Of a stretch of 64,000 bases of DNA, positions 18,420-28,861 are shown in pieces (the first letter of the stretch is position 1; every line of letters starts with the position of its first letter). Position numbers and translations under genes: made by a program. The notes beneath the pieces are model-generated. The model was not told the origin of the DNA. It saw only the letters and a program-made list of their open reading frames with translations, and searched no databases. Origin of the DNA: Arthrobacter sp. PM3 (GTDB taxonomy: Bacteria; Actinomycetota; Actinomycetes; Actinomycetales; Micrococcaceae); NCBI RefSeq assembly GCF_003352915.1, contig NZ_CP022314.1, positions 2,575,172-2,639,171 on the forward strand, written 5' to 3'.

Positions 18420-19340
18420 TCAAAGAGTCAACAAAACCCGGGGCGATCCCCCTGCGGTAGTCACCGGGTCGACGGTGTTCTTCGGTGAAACGACCAAGGC
18501 CTCAATAACAGCGCTACGATTCAGTTCCTTGGCACCCACATGATAGAAGTGATCAGTGGTGTGCACTACGCCATGAGCCCACAAGTCTAAGTGACCATTC
18601 GTGCGGTGTCGGTTGCTATGCCACATACTAAGCGCATAGCCTGAGGGGTTTTTTTGAGTTATTTCCGCGAGCAGGTCTGCTTTCTCCTCGGACCAGGAAT
18701 CAAAGTATCCGTCATGTCGACCGATGTACGGTGGGTCGAGGTATACGAAGTCGTGCGCCTCGACGTCTTGGTAAGCATCTTCGAATGACTGATTAGCAAA
18801 CGTCCAATCAGGTCGAGCCTGGAACAACTCCCCAAGCCATCGAACCTGATTGGTGATCTTTGTGATCAATGCCGGCGCAAAGCGGTTGGGCTTGCGACCG
18901 AAAGGAACATTGTAGCCACCTGAAGAATTGAACCGGATCATTCCGTTGAAATTCGATCGCTGCAGGAACAGGAAGTCTAGGGGGGAGTGCTCCTTATTAA
19001 AGCGATCCCGGACTTCGTAATAATAGCTCTCCCTCCCATCGGGTGTGTCAGCAAGTTTGGGGGCCTCGGTTTCGAGATATTCCCTGACCATGGGCGCAGT
19101 AATTTTACCGTCATAAAGAGATTGGTAGAACCTGATCAGGTGCGGATTCGTGTCCGAGAAGATGGCACGCTGGGGTGCGAGGTTGAATCCTACGACACCA
19201 CTGCCCATGAAGGGTTCGTGGTAAGTGCCCACCCCGTCCCACATAATGTTCGCGGCGATAAAGGAGACCAGCTTTGTCTTGATGCCTTGAATCTTTATCG
19301 GTGGTACTTGAACGTTTGTGAGCTTCTGGGGGAGCGACAC
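18420..19340 (-). CDS. EcoRV-like adenine-specific DNA methyltransferase
   Basis: An alpha-class N6-adenine methylase, 306 aa from the GTG at 19340. The AdoMet motif EPFMGSGVVGFN is near residue 42, the catalytic DPPYIGRHDGYFDSW near 200, and FLFLQRSNFNGMIRFNSSGG plus NVPFGRKPNRFAPA closely resemble M.EcoRV (298 aa). It should methylate GATATC and protect the host. The frame extends to a TTG at 19373, but a TATAAT overlaps that codon, so GTG 19340, after GGGCAGG, is preferred. It converges with the endonuclease gene, an unusual arrangement with IS fragments between. Confidence 0.88.
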   Translation of the reverse strand: MSLPQKLTNVQVPPIKIQGIKTKLVSFIAANIMWDGVGTYHEPFMGSGVVGFNLAPQRAIFSDTNPHLIRFYQSLYDGKITAPMVREYLETEAPKLADTPDGRESYYYEVRDRFNKEHSPLDFLFLQRSNFNGMIRFNSSGGYNVPFGRKPNRFAPALITKITNQVRWLGELFQARPDWTFANQSFEDAYQDVEAHDFVYLDPPYIGRHDGYFDSWSEEKADLLAEITQKNPSGYALSMWHSNRHRTNGHLDLWAHGVVHTTDHFYHVGAKELNRSAVIEALVVSPKNTVDPVTTAGGSPRVLLTL

Positions 19341-19372
19341 GAATACCTGCCCTGTGGTTTGCTGAAAGGTCA

Positions 19373-19378
19373 ATTATA
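19373..19378 (-). promoter_or_regulatory. -10 box of the methylase promoter
   Basis: TATAAT, a perfect consensus -10, lies 33 bases upstream of the preferred GTG and overlaps the alternative TTG start. No good -35 is visible. Confidence 0.5.
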
Positions 19379-19473
19379 GCGTCAGAGTCGAACGCTGGGG
19401 TCGCGGACGGGAGCTCTGGGCACGAGTGTTGAGAAAATTTGCGCAGCTGGCGGATGTGCCGGGGGAGTCTGGC

Positions 19474-21700
<2,227 letters not shown>

Positions 21701-21702
21701 GT

Positions 21703-22218
21703 TCACCCAGCAACTCCTGCGGGCTGCAGTTCCAGCCGGAACACCCACAGCAGCACGTCCTCGCCGGGCACGTACCAGTCGCGGTCCGGAACCCTCCGGA
21801 AGCCCAGGGATTCGTAGAGGCCATGGGCGCGTTCCATGAAGGTCGCACTCGTGATGCTGATTCCGCCGATGTCCGGCAAGGACTGCGCATGGTCGATGAC
21901 CCGGCGGACAACGGTGCGCCCAATCCCGCCGCCTTGAACGGCCGGATCAACGGCGAGCATCCGGAACTCGAGCTCGTTGTCGCGGGCGATCTCGCTGTAC
22001 GCCTGCCCCGGGAAGGTCAGCGTCACCGCCGCGACCACAGTGCCGGAGGCTTCGGCCACCCACACCTGTGCATGCTCGGCGCGGTGTTCCACGTTGTCCA
22101 GCACGCTCATGTACGGGTGCCCGGCGGTGAAATGCCCGGCGCGGAGGTACGCGTCCCGGGTGATTCTCCGGACCTCGCGATAGTCGGCCGGCCCTGCAGG
22201 CCTGAAATCTAGGTTCAC
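21703..22218 (-). CDS. GNAT-family N-acetyltransferase
   Basis: This 171-residue protein has the GNAT fold. LEFRMLAVDPAVQGGGIGRTVV holds the acetyl-CoA-binding QGGGIG (motif A, near 99-104), and LYESLGFRRV is motif B. It transfers an acetyl group from acetyl-CoA to an unknown amine. Its GTG start overlaps the ribokinase stop (GTGA), so it is co-translated as the second gene of the ribokinase operon; its role there is not obvious. Confidence 0.85.
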   Translation of the reverse strand: MNLDFRPAGPADYREVRRITRDAYLRAGHFTAGHPYMSVLDNVEHRAEHAQVWVAEASGTVVAAVTLTFPGQAYSEIARDNELEFRMLAVDPAVQGGGIGRTVVRRVIDHAQSLPDIGGISITSATFMERAHGLYESLGFRRVPDRDWYVPGEDVLLWVFRLELQPAGVAG

Positions 22219-23087
22219 CGGGAAGCAACCGAAGATTCAGTGGCCCGGGCGATGTAGTCCTCCAGCGGGGCCAGCGCCGGCTGGGACGAGGGATCACCCA
22301 CCGCATCCGCGCCGACGGCATTCGCCACCGCCAGCGAGCGGCCGTAAGGAAGCCCCGCCCGGATCGCCAGGACCAGGGCCGCGCAAAACGCGTCGCCGGC
22401 GCCGACGGTGCTCGCCACTGGCACGGACAGGGCCGGAGCCTCCGCCACCCGCCGCCCGCGCTCCAGCAGCGCCGATCCGTCCTTGCCGTACGTCACCGCC
22501 ACCAGGTTCGCGCCGGCCAGGGCCGGGATCAGCTGATACTCGCTCTCGTTGACGATCACCAGGTCGCACCGTTCCAGCAGCTCAGCCGGCAGGTCCATCG
22601 CAGGGGCGGCATTCAGCACGAAGAAACCGGTGGAGCGCCGGGCCGCGTCCAGCACCACGGGAAGACTCACCTCAAGCTGGCACAGCACCGTTTCGTCCGG
22701 ACCAAACGAAACGCCCTCCAGCGAGAACCCGGCGTTCGCGCCCGGGCACACCACGATCTGGTTCTCGCCGTCGCGGTCCACCACGATCAGCGCCGTACCG
22801 GTGGCGCCGCCGTCGAGAACCTCCACATCGGCGGTGTCCACGCCCGCACCGGAAAGGGCCGCCAGCATGAGGCGGCCCGGGGCGTCGTCGCCCACGGCAC
22901 CGATCATCCGGGCGCTCCCGCCCAGCCGGGCGGCGGCGACGGCCTGGTTGGCGCCCTTGCCGCCCGGCTGCTGCTGCAGGACACCGCCGCCGATGGTCTC
23001 GCCGGCGGTGGGAAGCCGGTCCGTGGTGGCGATGATGTCCAGGTTGATGCTGCCGACGACGGTGACGGCAGGAAGTCGAGTGCTCAT
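22215..23087 (-). CDS. rbsK: Ribokinase (PfkB family)
   Basis: This 290-residue kinase phosphorylates ribose to ribose 5-phosphate. It has the N-terminal VVGSINLDII, the first PfkB signature GGKGANQAVAAARLGG near 37, and STVGAGDAFCAAL near 225 with the catalytic Asp and anion hole. The ATG at 23087 starts the conserved first strand; frame further upstream lacks family sequence. It is divergent from an MFS transporter-nucleoside hydrolase operon, which would release ribose from nucleosides, so it probably completes nucleoside catabolism. Confidence 0.9.
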   Translation of the reverse strand: MSTRLPAVTVVGSINLDIIATTDRLPTAGETIGGGVLQQQPGGKGANQAVAAARLGGSARMIGAVGDDAPGRLMLAALSGAGVDTADVEVLDGGATGTALIVVDRDGENQIVVCPGANAGFSLEGVSFGPDETVLCQLEVSLPVVLDAARRSTGFFVLNAAPAMDLPAELLERCDLVIVNESEYQLIPALAGANLVAVTYGKDGSALLERGRRVAEAPALSVPVASTVGAGDAFCAALVLAIRAGLPYGRSLAVANAVGADAVGDPSSQPALAPLEDYIARATESSVASR

Positions 23088-23130
23088 GGGAAGTCCTATC
23101 GGGTCCAAGGGGGCTGGATTAGGAAATAGT

Positions 23131-23176
23131 GTACGGCATGGTTGTACTTGCGAGTCATACATGGTTGTATAACAAC
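23131..23176. promoter_or_regulatory. Operator region between divergent ribokinase and nucleoside-uptake operons
   Basis: Two direct copies of CATGGTTGTA (23137-23146 and 23160-23169) lie 23 bases, about two helical turns, apart. The second overlaps a perfect inverted repeat GTTGTATAACAAC (23164-23176), which fits the FadR-subfamily GntR consensus TNGTNNNACNA, and also ATACATGGTTGTAT. The arrangement suggests one repressor controlling both directions. A GntR/UTRA regulator is encoded at 29977-30759, though UTRA regulators often prefer other sites. Confidence 0.6.
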
Positions 23177-23222
23177 TCACATCCTAAAGGCAGGCCCGAC
23201 CTGCAGAACAAAGGAGTTTGAT

Positions 23223-24659
23223 GTGAACACCCCGGCAACAGTCGCCACTTCGCCGCCCGCCGCCGTCGAAACCCAAACGGGCGAGGACGCCACAAAACTC
23301 GGTGGCCGCCGCGCCGCCCTGCTGATCTCCACCCTGCTGCTCGGCGTGCTGTCCTTCCAGCTCAACGCCAGCATGGTCACCCCGGCGCTGCCGCAGATCG
23401 CGGCTTCCTTCGGCCAGGGCCCCGACAGCGCCGCCCCCGTCCAGTCCATGTTCTTCCTCGCCGGCGCCATCGCCGGGCCCGTCATCGGACGCTGGAGCGA
23501 CTTCATCGGCCGCCGCGCCGCCCTGCTCCTGGTCCTGGGCATCATGGGCACGGGCACCATCCTCTGCATCGCCGCCCCCACCCTGCCGCTGCTCATCGCC
23601 GGCAGGTTCCTGCAGGGCGTCTCCAGCGCGGTCTTCGCGCTCGCCTACATCGTCCTCAGCGAAAACCTGCAGGCCCGCGTCTTCGGCACCTCCGTGGGCA
23701 TCATCGCCGCCATCAACGGGGGAGTGGGCGGCGCGGACGGCTACGTTGGCGGCCTCATGGCCGAGACCCTCGGCTTCCGGTCCATCTTCGTCGTCGTCCT
23801 CGTCCTGACGGCCATCGCCGCCGCCTGCATCATCAAAACCGTCCCGAAGGGCCGCCCCCAGGGCGTCCGCGGCGCGATGGACTGGTGGGGCGCCGGATCC
23901 CTCTCACTGTTCCTGGTCTTCATCACCTACTTCGTCTCGGGCGGCTCGGCCGCCGGCTGGACCGCCCCCAGCACCCTGGCGCTGCTCGCCGGCACCATCG
24001 CGTCCTTCACCGCTTTCTGGATGATCGAGAAAAAGCGGAACCACCCGCTCATCGCCGTCCACCACCTGCGCTCCCGCCAGGTCTGGCCCGTCATCGCCAC
24101 CACCGTCCTCACCCTCGCCGGCATCTTCGCCATCATCAACTTCACAGTGGTGCTGCTCAGCCAGGACACCCACCACGGCTTCGGGCTCAGCGCCTCCCTG
24201 TCGGCACTGCTGTTCCTGACCCCCGCCGCGCTGATCGGCGTCTTCGCCGCACCCCTGGCCGGCTGGCTCGCCGACCGCCGCGGCTGGATCAAAACCCTCC
24301 GGGCCGGCACCGGGCTGAGCCTGGCCTGCGCCATCGCCGCGGCCACGTTCTCCAATAACCAGACCGCCGTCCTGATCGCCATCGCGGCCCTCGGCATCTT
24401 CTACAACGGCCTCTTCCTCACCGCCATCAACGGACTCTCCGTCCTGCTCTCACCCAAGGAAGCACCCGCCGCCCTGCCCGGCATCAACGGCGCCTCCTTC
24501 GGCATCGGCGCGAGCCTCGGCGTCGTGCTCGTGGCACCGTTCGCCGCCCAGGCCACCTCCGCCGGCTACGCCACCGCCCTCTGGATCTCGGTCGCCATCA
24601 CCGCGGCCGCCTTCCTCGTCAGCCTCTTCGTCGCCGCCCCCAAGAGCGAAAAACTCTGA
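23223..24659 (+). CDS. MFS transporter, probably nucleoside uptake
   Basis: The start is the GTG at 23223, 6 bases after AAAGGAG, giving 478 residues with 12-14 predicted membrane helices. The MFS loop motif GRWSDFIGRRAALL lies between helices 2 and 3 (about residue 90), and WLADRRGWIKTLRAG repeats it in the second half. It sits directly upstream of a nucleoside hydrolase and divergent from ribokinase, so nucleoside import is the likely role. That substrate is inferred from neighbours only. It resembles DHA-type drug transporters in sequence style. Confidence 0.88.
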   Translation: MNTPATVATSPPAAVETQTGEDATKLGGRRAALLISTLLLGVLSFQLNASMVTPALPQIAASFGQGPDSAAPVQSMFFLAGAIAGPVIGRWSDFIGRRAALLLVLGIMGTGTILCIAAPTLPLLIAGRFLQGVSSAVFALAYIVLSENLQARVFGTSVGIIAAINGGVGGADGYVGGLMAETLGFRSIFVVVLVLTAIAAACIIKTVPKGRPQGVRGAMDWWGAGSLSLFLVFITYFVSGGSAAGWTAPSTLALLAGTIASFTAFWMIEKKRNHPLIAVHHLRSRQVWPVIATTVLTLAGIFAIINFTVVLLSQDTHHGFGLSASLSALLFLTPAALIGVFAAPLAGWLADRRGWIKTLRAGTGLSLACAIAAATFSNNQTAVLIAIAALGIFYNGLFLTAINGLSVLLSPKEAPAALPGINGASFGIGASLGVVLVAPFAAQATSAGYATALWISVAITAAAFLVSLFVAAPKSEKL

Positions 24660-24692
24660 TCCTCCACACCAGCACCAACTGAAAGAAGAACC

Positions 24693-25694
24693 ATGACCAT
24701 CACCAGCCACCCGTTCTACCTCGACTGCGACACCGGCATCGACGACGCCCTCGCCCTGGCCTACCTGCTCGCCTCCCCGCACGCCGACCTCCGCGGAATC
24801 GGCACCGTCAGCGGCAACGTCAGCGCCGCCGTCGGCGCCCGCAACACCCTGGACCTGCTCCAGCTCGCCGGGCACGCGCACGTCCCCGTCGCCCTCGGCG
24901 CGCACGACCCCCAGGCCGGCACCTTCCACGGCGGAGCGCCGTGGGTGCACGGCGCCAACGGGATCGGCGAGGTCACGCTGGCGACGGCGGCTGCCGGGCT
25001 CGCGCCGGAGACCGCGGCGGAGATGCTGGTCCGGCTCGCCCACGAGCACCCCGGGCGGCTGCGGGTCCTGGCGATCGGGCCGCTGACCAACATCGCCGCG
25101 GCGCTGCGCCTGGATCCGGGGCTGCCCGCGCTGGTGCAGTCCATCACCATCATGGGCGGCGCCGCGTTCGCGCCCGGGAACGTCACCGCCGTGGCCGAGG
25201 CCAACATCGCCAACGACCCCGAAGCCGCCGCGGAGGTCTTCGCCGCCGGCTGGGACGTGACCCTGGTGCCGCTGGACGTCACCATGGCCAACGTGCTCGA
25301 GGAAAGCCATCGGCAGGAGCTGCTCGCCTCCTCGGGCGCTGTGCCGCGGGCGCTGGGGGAGATGCTGGGCTACTACTTCCGGTTCTACGAGAGCCAGTTC
25401 GGCCGGGCCTGCTCGGCGATGCACGACCCCCTCGCCGCGGCCCTCGCGGTGGGCGGCGTCAGCGCGGCGGTGGCCCCGGTGGTGACGGTCGACGTCGACA
25501 CCACGTCCGGGCCCGGCCGCGGCCAGACCATCTGCGACCTCCGCGGACGGTACATGGACTACCCGGAGCAGCCCGGCGCCCGCTGCCGGGTGGTCCTCTC
25601 GCTTGAGGAGGACTTCGCGCCGCACCTGGTGGAGGTGCTGCTGTCGTCTGGTTCTGAACGTACGACGGCGAAGCTCGCCTCCGCGGTCGCCTAA
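24693..25694 (+). CDS. Nucleoside hydrolase (IunH/RihA family)
   Basis: This 333-residue protein opens with the calcium-binding DCDTGIDDALALAYLL (residues 10-25), the family hallmark. A second signature follows (LAIGPLTNIAAALRLDPGLP near 127) and a late SAMHDPLAA carries the last metal-ligand Asp. It hydrolyses N-glycosidic bonds of ribonucleosides to base and ribose. The RBS GAAAGAAG lies before the ATG, 33 bases after the transporter. With transporter and ribokinase it forms a complete uptake-cleave-phosphorylate route. Confidence 0.92.
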   Translation: MTITSHPFYLDCDTGIDDALALAYLLASPHADLRGIGTVSGNVSAAVGARNTLDLLQLAGHAHVPVALGAHDPQAGTFHGGAPWVHGANGIGEVTLATAAAGLAPETAAEMLVRLAHEHPGRLRVLAIGPLTNIAAALRLDPGLPALVQSITIMGGAAFAPGNVTAVAEANIANDPEAAAEVFAAGWDVTLVPLDVTMANVLEESHRQELLASSGAVPRALGEMLGYYFRFYESQFGRACSAMHDPLAAALAVGGVSAAVAPVVTVDVDTTSGPGRGQTICDLRGRYMDYPEQPGARCRVVLSLEEDFAPHLVEVLLSSGSERTTAKLASAVA

Positions 25695-25770
25695 CGTCGA
25701 CTGGCTGCAGCTGCGCGGGGCCTTCGGACATTCCGTGGAGACTACTTCGAAAAATGACAGCCAGTGCACA

Positions 25771-25818
25771 ACTGAGCAGCTCCCTCGCCAGGTCGGCGGT
25801 GACAGGGAGCTGCTCAGT
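25771..25818. terminator. Hairpin between convergent genes
   Basis: Perfect 15-bp arms ACTGAGCAGCTCCCT (25771-25785) and its complement (25804-25818) flank an 18-base loop between the convergent hydrolase and MHS transporter genes. There is no T-run on either side, so it is a likely but not canonical bidirectional terminator. Confidence 0.5.
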
Positions 25819-25893
25819 CTTGAGCGGAGAAGTCGCCGCCGGGAAGGTCGCGTACTGGAACCCGGCGGCACAACTCGCGTTGTTGAATTGGGG

Positions 25894-27228
25894 TCAGGCT
25901 CCCTTTCGCTTCTCGGCGACGACGAGGGCGGTGACACGGGTCCGCTCTGCGCGGCCGTACGTCTCTTTGGTGAGCAGAATGCCGATCAGTCCGATGACGG
26001 CTGCCATCATATAAAGCAGTGAAGCTCCGGGCCAGCCAATCCAGCCGACGAGCAGAGCCGCAAGAAGTGGGGCGAACCCGCCGATCGCAGCGGCGACCTG
26101 ATAGCCGAGCGAAGCGCCGGACGTGCGCGTCGAGGTGCCGAACTGTTCGGTGAGGAGCGAGCCCTGCACGCCGGTGAGCGAAGCGTGCACGATCCCGATG
26201 CCGAAGATGAACACGGCGATGACAAGTGCGGGTGTGCCGTCATTGGTGAGCAGGTACATCGGGAACGCGAACAGGATTGCCGCGAGGCAAGCCACAATGT
26301 AGATCGGCCGGCGGCCGACCTTGTCAGTGAGCGCCCCCATGGCGAATGTGACAACGATCGCCACGATGCTGGCCGCTGTGATGGAGCCGAGTGCTGTGGG
26401 GCGAATATCGGGGAAACGCTGGGAAAGGTAGCTGAGCAGGAACGTGGCCGTCGAGTAGTAGGCAAACGACTCCACCATGCGCAGGGCGATCACGCGGAGG
26501 ATGCTGCGCCAGTCACGACGAAGGGTGGTGAGGAACGGGTTCTTTTCGATCTGTCCCTCCGCCTTGGCCGCCTCGAATTCGGGCGACTCCGACAACCGTG
26601 AACGCACGACCAGGGCAACGATGACGAGGACGGCACTGAAGAGGAACGGCACACGCCAAGCCCAGTCCCCTTCAAGGCGCGCGCAGATGAGGAACATGGC
26701 GCTGCAGAGTGCGATGCCGAGAGGGTTTCCGGCCTGAGGGATAGCCGCGTACATGCCACGGCGGTTCCATGGCGCATGCTCATATGTCATCGTGATGGCA
26801 CCGCCCCATTCGGCTCCAAACGCGAGGCCCTGGATCATCCGGATGATGACCAAGAGCACCGGTGCAATGACACCGACCTGGGCGTAGGTGGGCAGAAGCC
26901 CGATGAGGCAGGTTGCGCCTCCCATCACCAGCATCGCGCCGACGAGAACCGGCTTGCGCCCGAACTTGTCGGCGAGATAGCCGCCCACTGCGCCGCCGAG
27001 GGGGCGCATGAGGAAGCCCACCGCGAGTGTGGCGAAGGCGAGGAGCGTGCCGATGAAACGGTCACTTTGGGGAAAGAAGGCGGCGCTGAAATACAGTGCG
27101 GAGGCGGTGCCGTAGGCGATGAAGTCGTAGTTCTCTACGCTCGTCCCCAGAGCGGCGGCGAATGCCGTCTTGTTGCGGTCTTTCGAGCCGAGCGCAGATT
27201 TCTGCGTCATCGGGGTTGTTGTCGTCAC
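25894..27228 (-). CDS. MHS-family MFS transporter (metabolite:H+ symporter)
   Basis: A 444-residue protein with 12 membrane helices. Family marks include ENYDFIAYGTASALYF in helix 1, GGYLADKFGRKPVLVGAM in the first loop and the MHS-type RMIQGLAFGAEWGGA. MHS members (ShiA, ProP, KgtP) move organic acids, betaines or shikimate. It is the third gene after kinase and isomerase, with 34 bases between, so its substrate is probably a sugar acid or polyol feeding that pathway. The specific substrate cannot be read. Confidence 0.88.
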   Translation of the reverse strand: MTTTTPMTQKSALGSKDRNKTAFAAALGTSVENYDFIAYGTASALYFSAAFFPQSDRFIGTLLAFATLAVGFLMRPLGGAVGGYLADKFGRKPVLVGAMLVMGGATCLIGLLPTYAQVGVIAPVLLVIIRMIQGLAFGAEWGGAITMTYEHAPWNRRGMYAAIPQAGNPLGIALCSAMFLICARLEGDWAWRVPFLFSAVLVIVALVVRSRLSESPEFEAAKAEGQIEKNPFLTTLRRDWRSILRVIALRMVESFAYYSTATFLLSYLSQRFPDIRPTALGSITAASIVAIVVTFAMGALTDKVGRRPIYIVACLAAILFAFPMYLLTNDGTPALVIAVFIFGIGIVHASLTGVQGSLLTEQFGTSTRTSGASLGYQVAAAIGGFAPLLAALLVGWIGWPGASLLYMMAAVIGLIGILLTKETYGRAERTRVTALVVAEKRKGA

Positions 27229-27262
27229 GGGTGGATCTCCTTTGATCTGTGCGGGCCTGTGT

Positions 27263-27724
27263 TCAGCCGGCCAATGCCGGCCGTAGGTTGTCGAGGGCGT
27301 TCAACTTTTCAACGCGGCGGCGGGTGTCGGCGTCGTCGTCGAATGTTGCGGTGAGGAACTGTTCCACGATGTCGTCGATGAAGGCGGGCGGAACCAGCCA
27401 GGCGCCCATGGCAAGGGCATTCGCGTCGTCGTGTTCGACCATTTGATGGGCGGAGTATGACTCGTTGGCAAGACCGCACCGGATGCCGGGAATCTTGTTG
27501 GCTGCCATGATGGCGCCGGCACCCGTTCCGCATACCAGGACGGCGCGGTCGGCGCTGCCGTCAAGCACGTGCGCGCAGGTCTCCTGCGTCACGTCGGGGA
27601 AATCGACGGGCTCCGTGCTGATGGCGCCTCGTTCGATCACGGTGTGCCCGAGTCGCTCAATGGCATCGATCACGCGCTGTTTGACGGGAAACCCGGCATG
27701 GTCTGCTCCTACGGCAACGATCAT
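27263..27724 (-). CDS. RpiB/LacAB-family sugar-phosphate isomerase
   Basis: This 153-residue protein has the RpiB start VAVGADHAGFPVKQ, the catalytic-loop CGTGAGAIMAANKIPGIRCG (near 68-87) and an EHDDANALAMGA segment. RpiB enzymes interconvert ribose 5-P and ribulose 5-P; relatives act on other aldose or ketose phosphates. The usual GTGIG is GTGAG here, so specificity may differ. Its ATG overlaps the kinase stop (ATGA), indicating coupling. Its partner kinase and transporter suggest a dedicated pentose or tetrose pathway rather than housekeeping RpiB. Confidence 0.85.
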   Translation of the reverse strand: MIVAVGADHAGFPVKQRVIDAIERLGHTVIERGAISTEPVDFPDVTQETCAHVLDGSADRAVLVCGTGAGAIMAANKIPGIRCGLANESYSAHQMVEHDDANALAMGAWLVPPAFIDDIVEQFLTATFDDDADTRRRVEKLNALDNLRPALAG

Positions 27725-28674
27725 GCTGGAGTCCTTTCGGTCGGGGCGACGGGCAAAGCCACGACGTCGCCGATGTGGGGGATGGATGAGGATGCTCCCA
27801 CGCGGGTGACGGCGAGAGCCCCGGCGGCGGCCGCGAGGCGGAGCCGTTCCCCCATCGGCAGTGCGGCATGCGCGGCAAGGTAGCCGACGACCGTGTCACC
27901 GGCAGCGGTCGTATCGACCGCTCGCACCTTTGGAGCAGCGACGCTGCCCGAGAGTCCGTCCGCGAAGAAGATCGCCCCGTCGGAGCCGAGCGTGCAGATG
28001 GCGTCGGCGTCCAGCGCGCGTGCGCATTCGGCCAGGAGAGCGCTTAGCGCGGAGCTGCCCGGGCCCTCCCCGGTGGCATCGATTCCGAGGATTCCACTGA
28101 TCTGCTTGAGCTCGTGCTCATTGACGACGAGGAGGTCGATGTCGTGCACGCGATCCGCGGCCGCAGTGGGTGCCGGTGCGGCGTTCCAGATGACCTTAGC
28201 GCCAAGGGACTGTGCCAGGCGGGCAGCGGCACGGTTTGCCGCCGCCGGAACTTCGTTCTGCAGCACGAGGACATCACCGGTCGATATCGAGGCGAGGCCG
28301 GTCGCGGCCACATCCCCGTCGAGCAGATCATTGGCGCCCGAGAGGACGACGATGGAGTTCTCACCCGAGTCATCGACGAAGACGACCGCGCGGCCGGTCG
28401 CGACTCCGTGGCGCGTCGTGACCGAGTCGGTGTCGACGCCGCGCAAGGCGAGTGCCGCAAGCTGAGCGGCCCCTTCGGAATCATCACCGACCATTCCGAT
28501 CATGCGAGTCACTGCGCCGGCGGCCGCGGCGGCGATGGCTTGATTGGCCCCCTTGCCGCCCGGCGACGCGCTCGCGGTCGAGGCGATGACTGTTTCTCCC
28601 GGAGTCGGGAGCGCCGTCATTCGGTAACTGGCGTCGGCATTGATGCTGCCGAAGACCATGACTGTTCCGTTCAT
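27721..28674 (-). CDS. PfkB-family sugar kinase, ribokinase-like
   Basis: From the ATG at 28674, preceded by a perfect AAGGAGGTGAA ribosome site, the protein has 317 residues. VFGSINADASYRM, GGKGANQAIAAAAAG and DTTAAGDTVVGYLAA are the ribokinase-subfamily signatures. It is a second ribokinase-like enzyme 5 kb from the first but clearly divergent from it, and heads the operon kinase-isomerase-transporter. LacI-type operators precede it. The substrate is probably a pentose or related sugar. Confidence 0.87.
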   Translation of the reverse strand: MNGTVMVFGSINADASYRMTALPTPGETVIASTASASPGGKGANQAIAAAAAGAVTRMIGMVGDDSEGAAQLAALALRGVDTDSVTTRHGVATGRAVVFVDDSGENSIVVLSGANDLLDGDVAATGLASISTGDVLVLQNEVPAAANRAAARLAQSLGAKVIWNAAPAPTAAADRVHDIDLLVVNEHELKQISGILGIDATGEGPGSSALSALLAECARALDADAICTLGSDGAIFFADGLSGSVAAPKVRAVDTTAAGDTVVGYLAAHAALPMGERLRLAAAAGALAVTRVGASSSIPHIGDVVALPVAPTERTPA

Positions 28675-28692
28675 TTCACCTCCTTGTAAAAG

Positions 28693-28716
28693 TTCCATGG
28701 AATCGTTTCCATGGAG
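28693..28716. promoter_or_regulatory. LacI-family operator upstream of the kinase operon
   Basis: TGGAATCGTTTCCA (28698-28711) has perfect 5-base arms around a central CG, typical of LacI/GalR sites, and is embedded in overlapping CCATGG palindromes. It lies 19-42 bases upstream of the kinase start codon (28674) and 150 bases from the divergent lacI-type gene. Confidence 0.7.
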
Positions 28717-28833
28717 TGGTGAGCCCAATATTGCACGACGGGCGGGGTTCGTGCAAGCGGCGCCCTCCCATCGAGCGGTCGATCAGTGAGGGCGGCCGTG
28801 CGACATCGCACCTCTCAAAAGGAGGTATACTCG

Positions 28834-28846
28834 GGAACGTTTCCAT
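28834..28846. promoter_or_regulatory. LacI-family operator at the regulator gene
   Basis: GGAACGTTTCC (28834-28844) repeats the half-sites of the kinase operator and sits 17 bases before the GTG of the lacI-type gene. This suggests autoregulation plus control of the divergent operon. Confidence 0.6.
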
Positions 28847-28861
28847 GAGGGAGTAGGTTTA

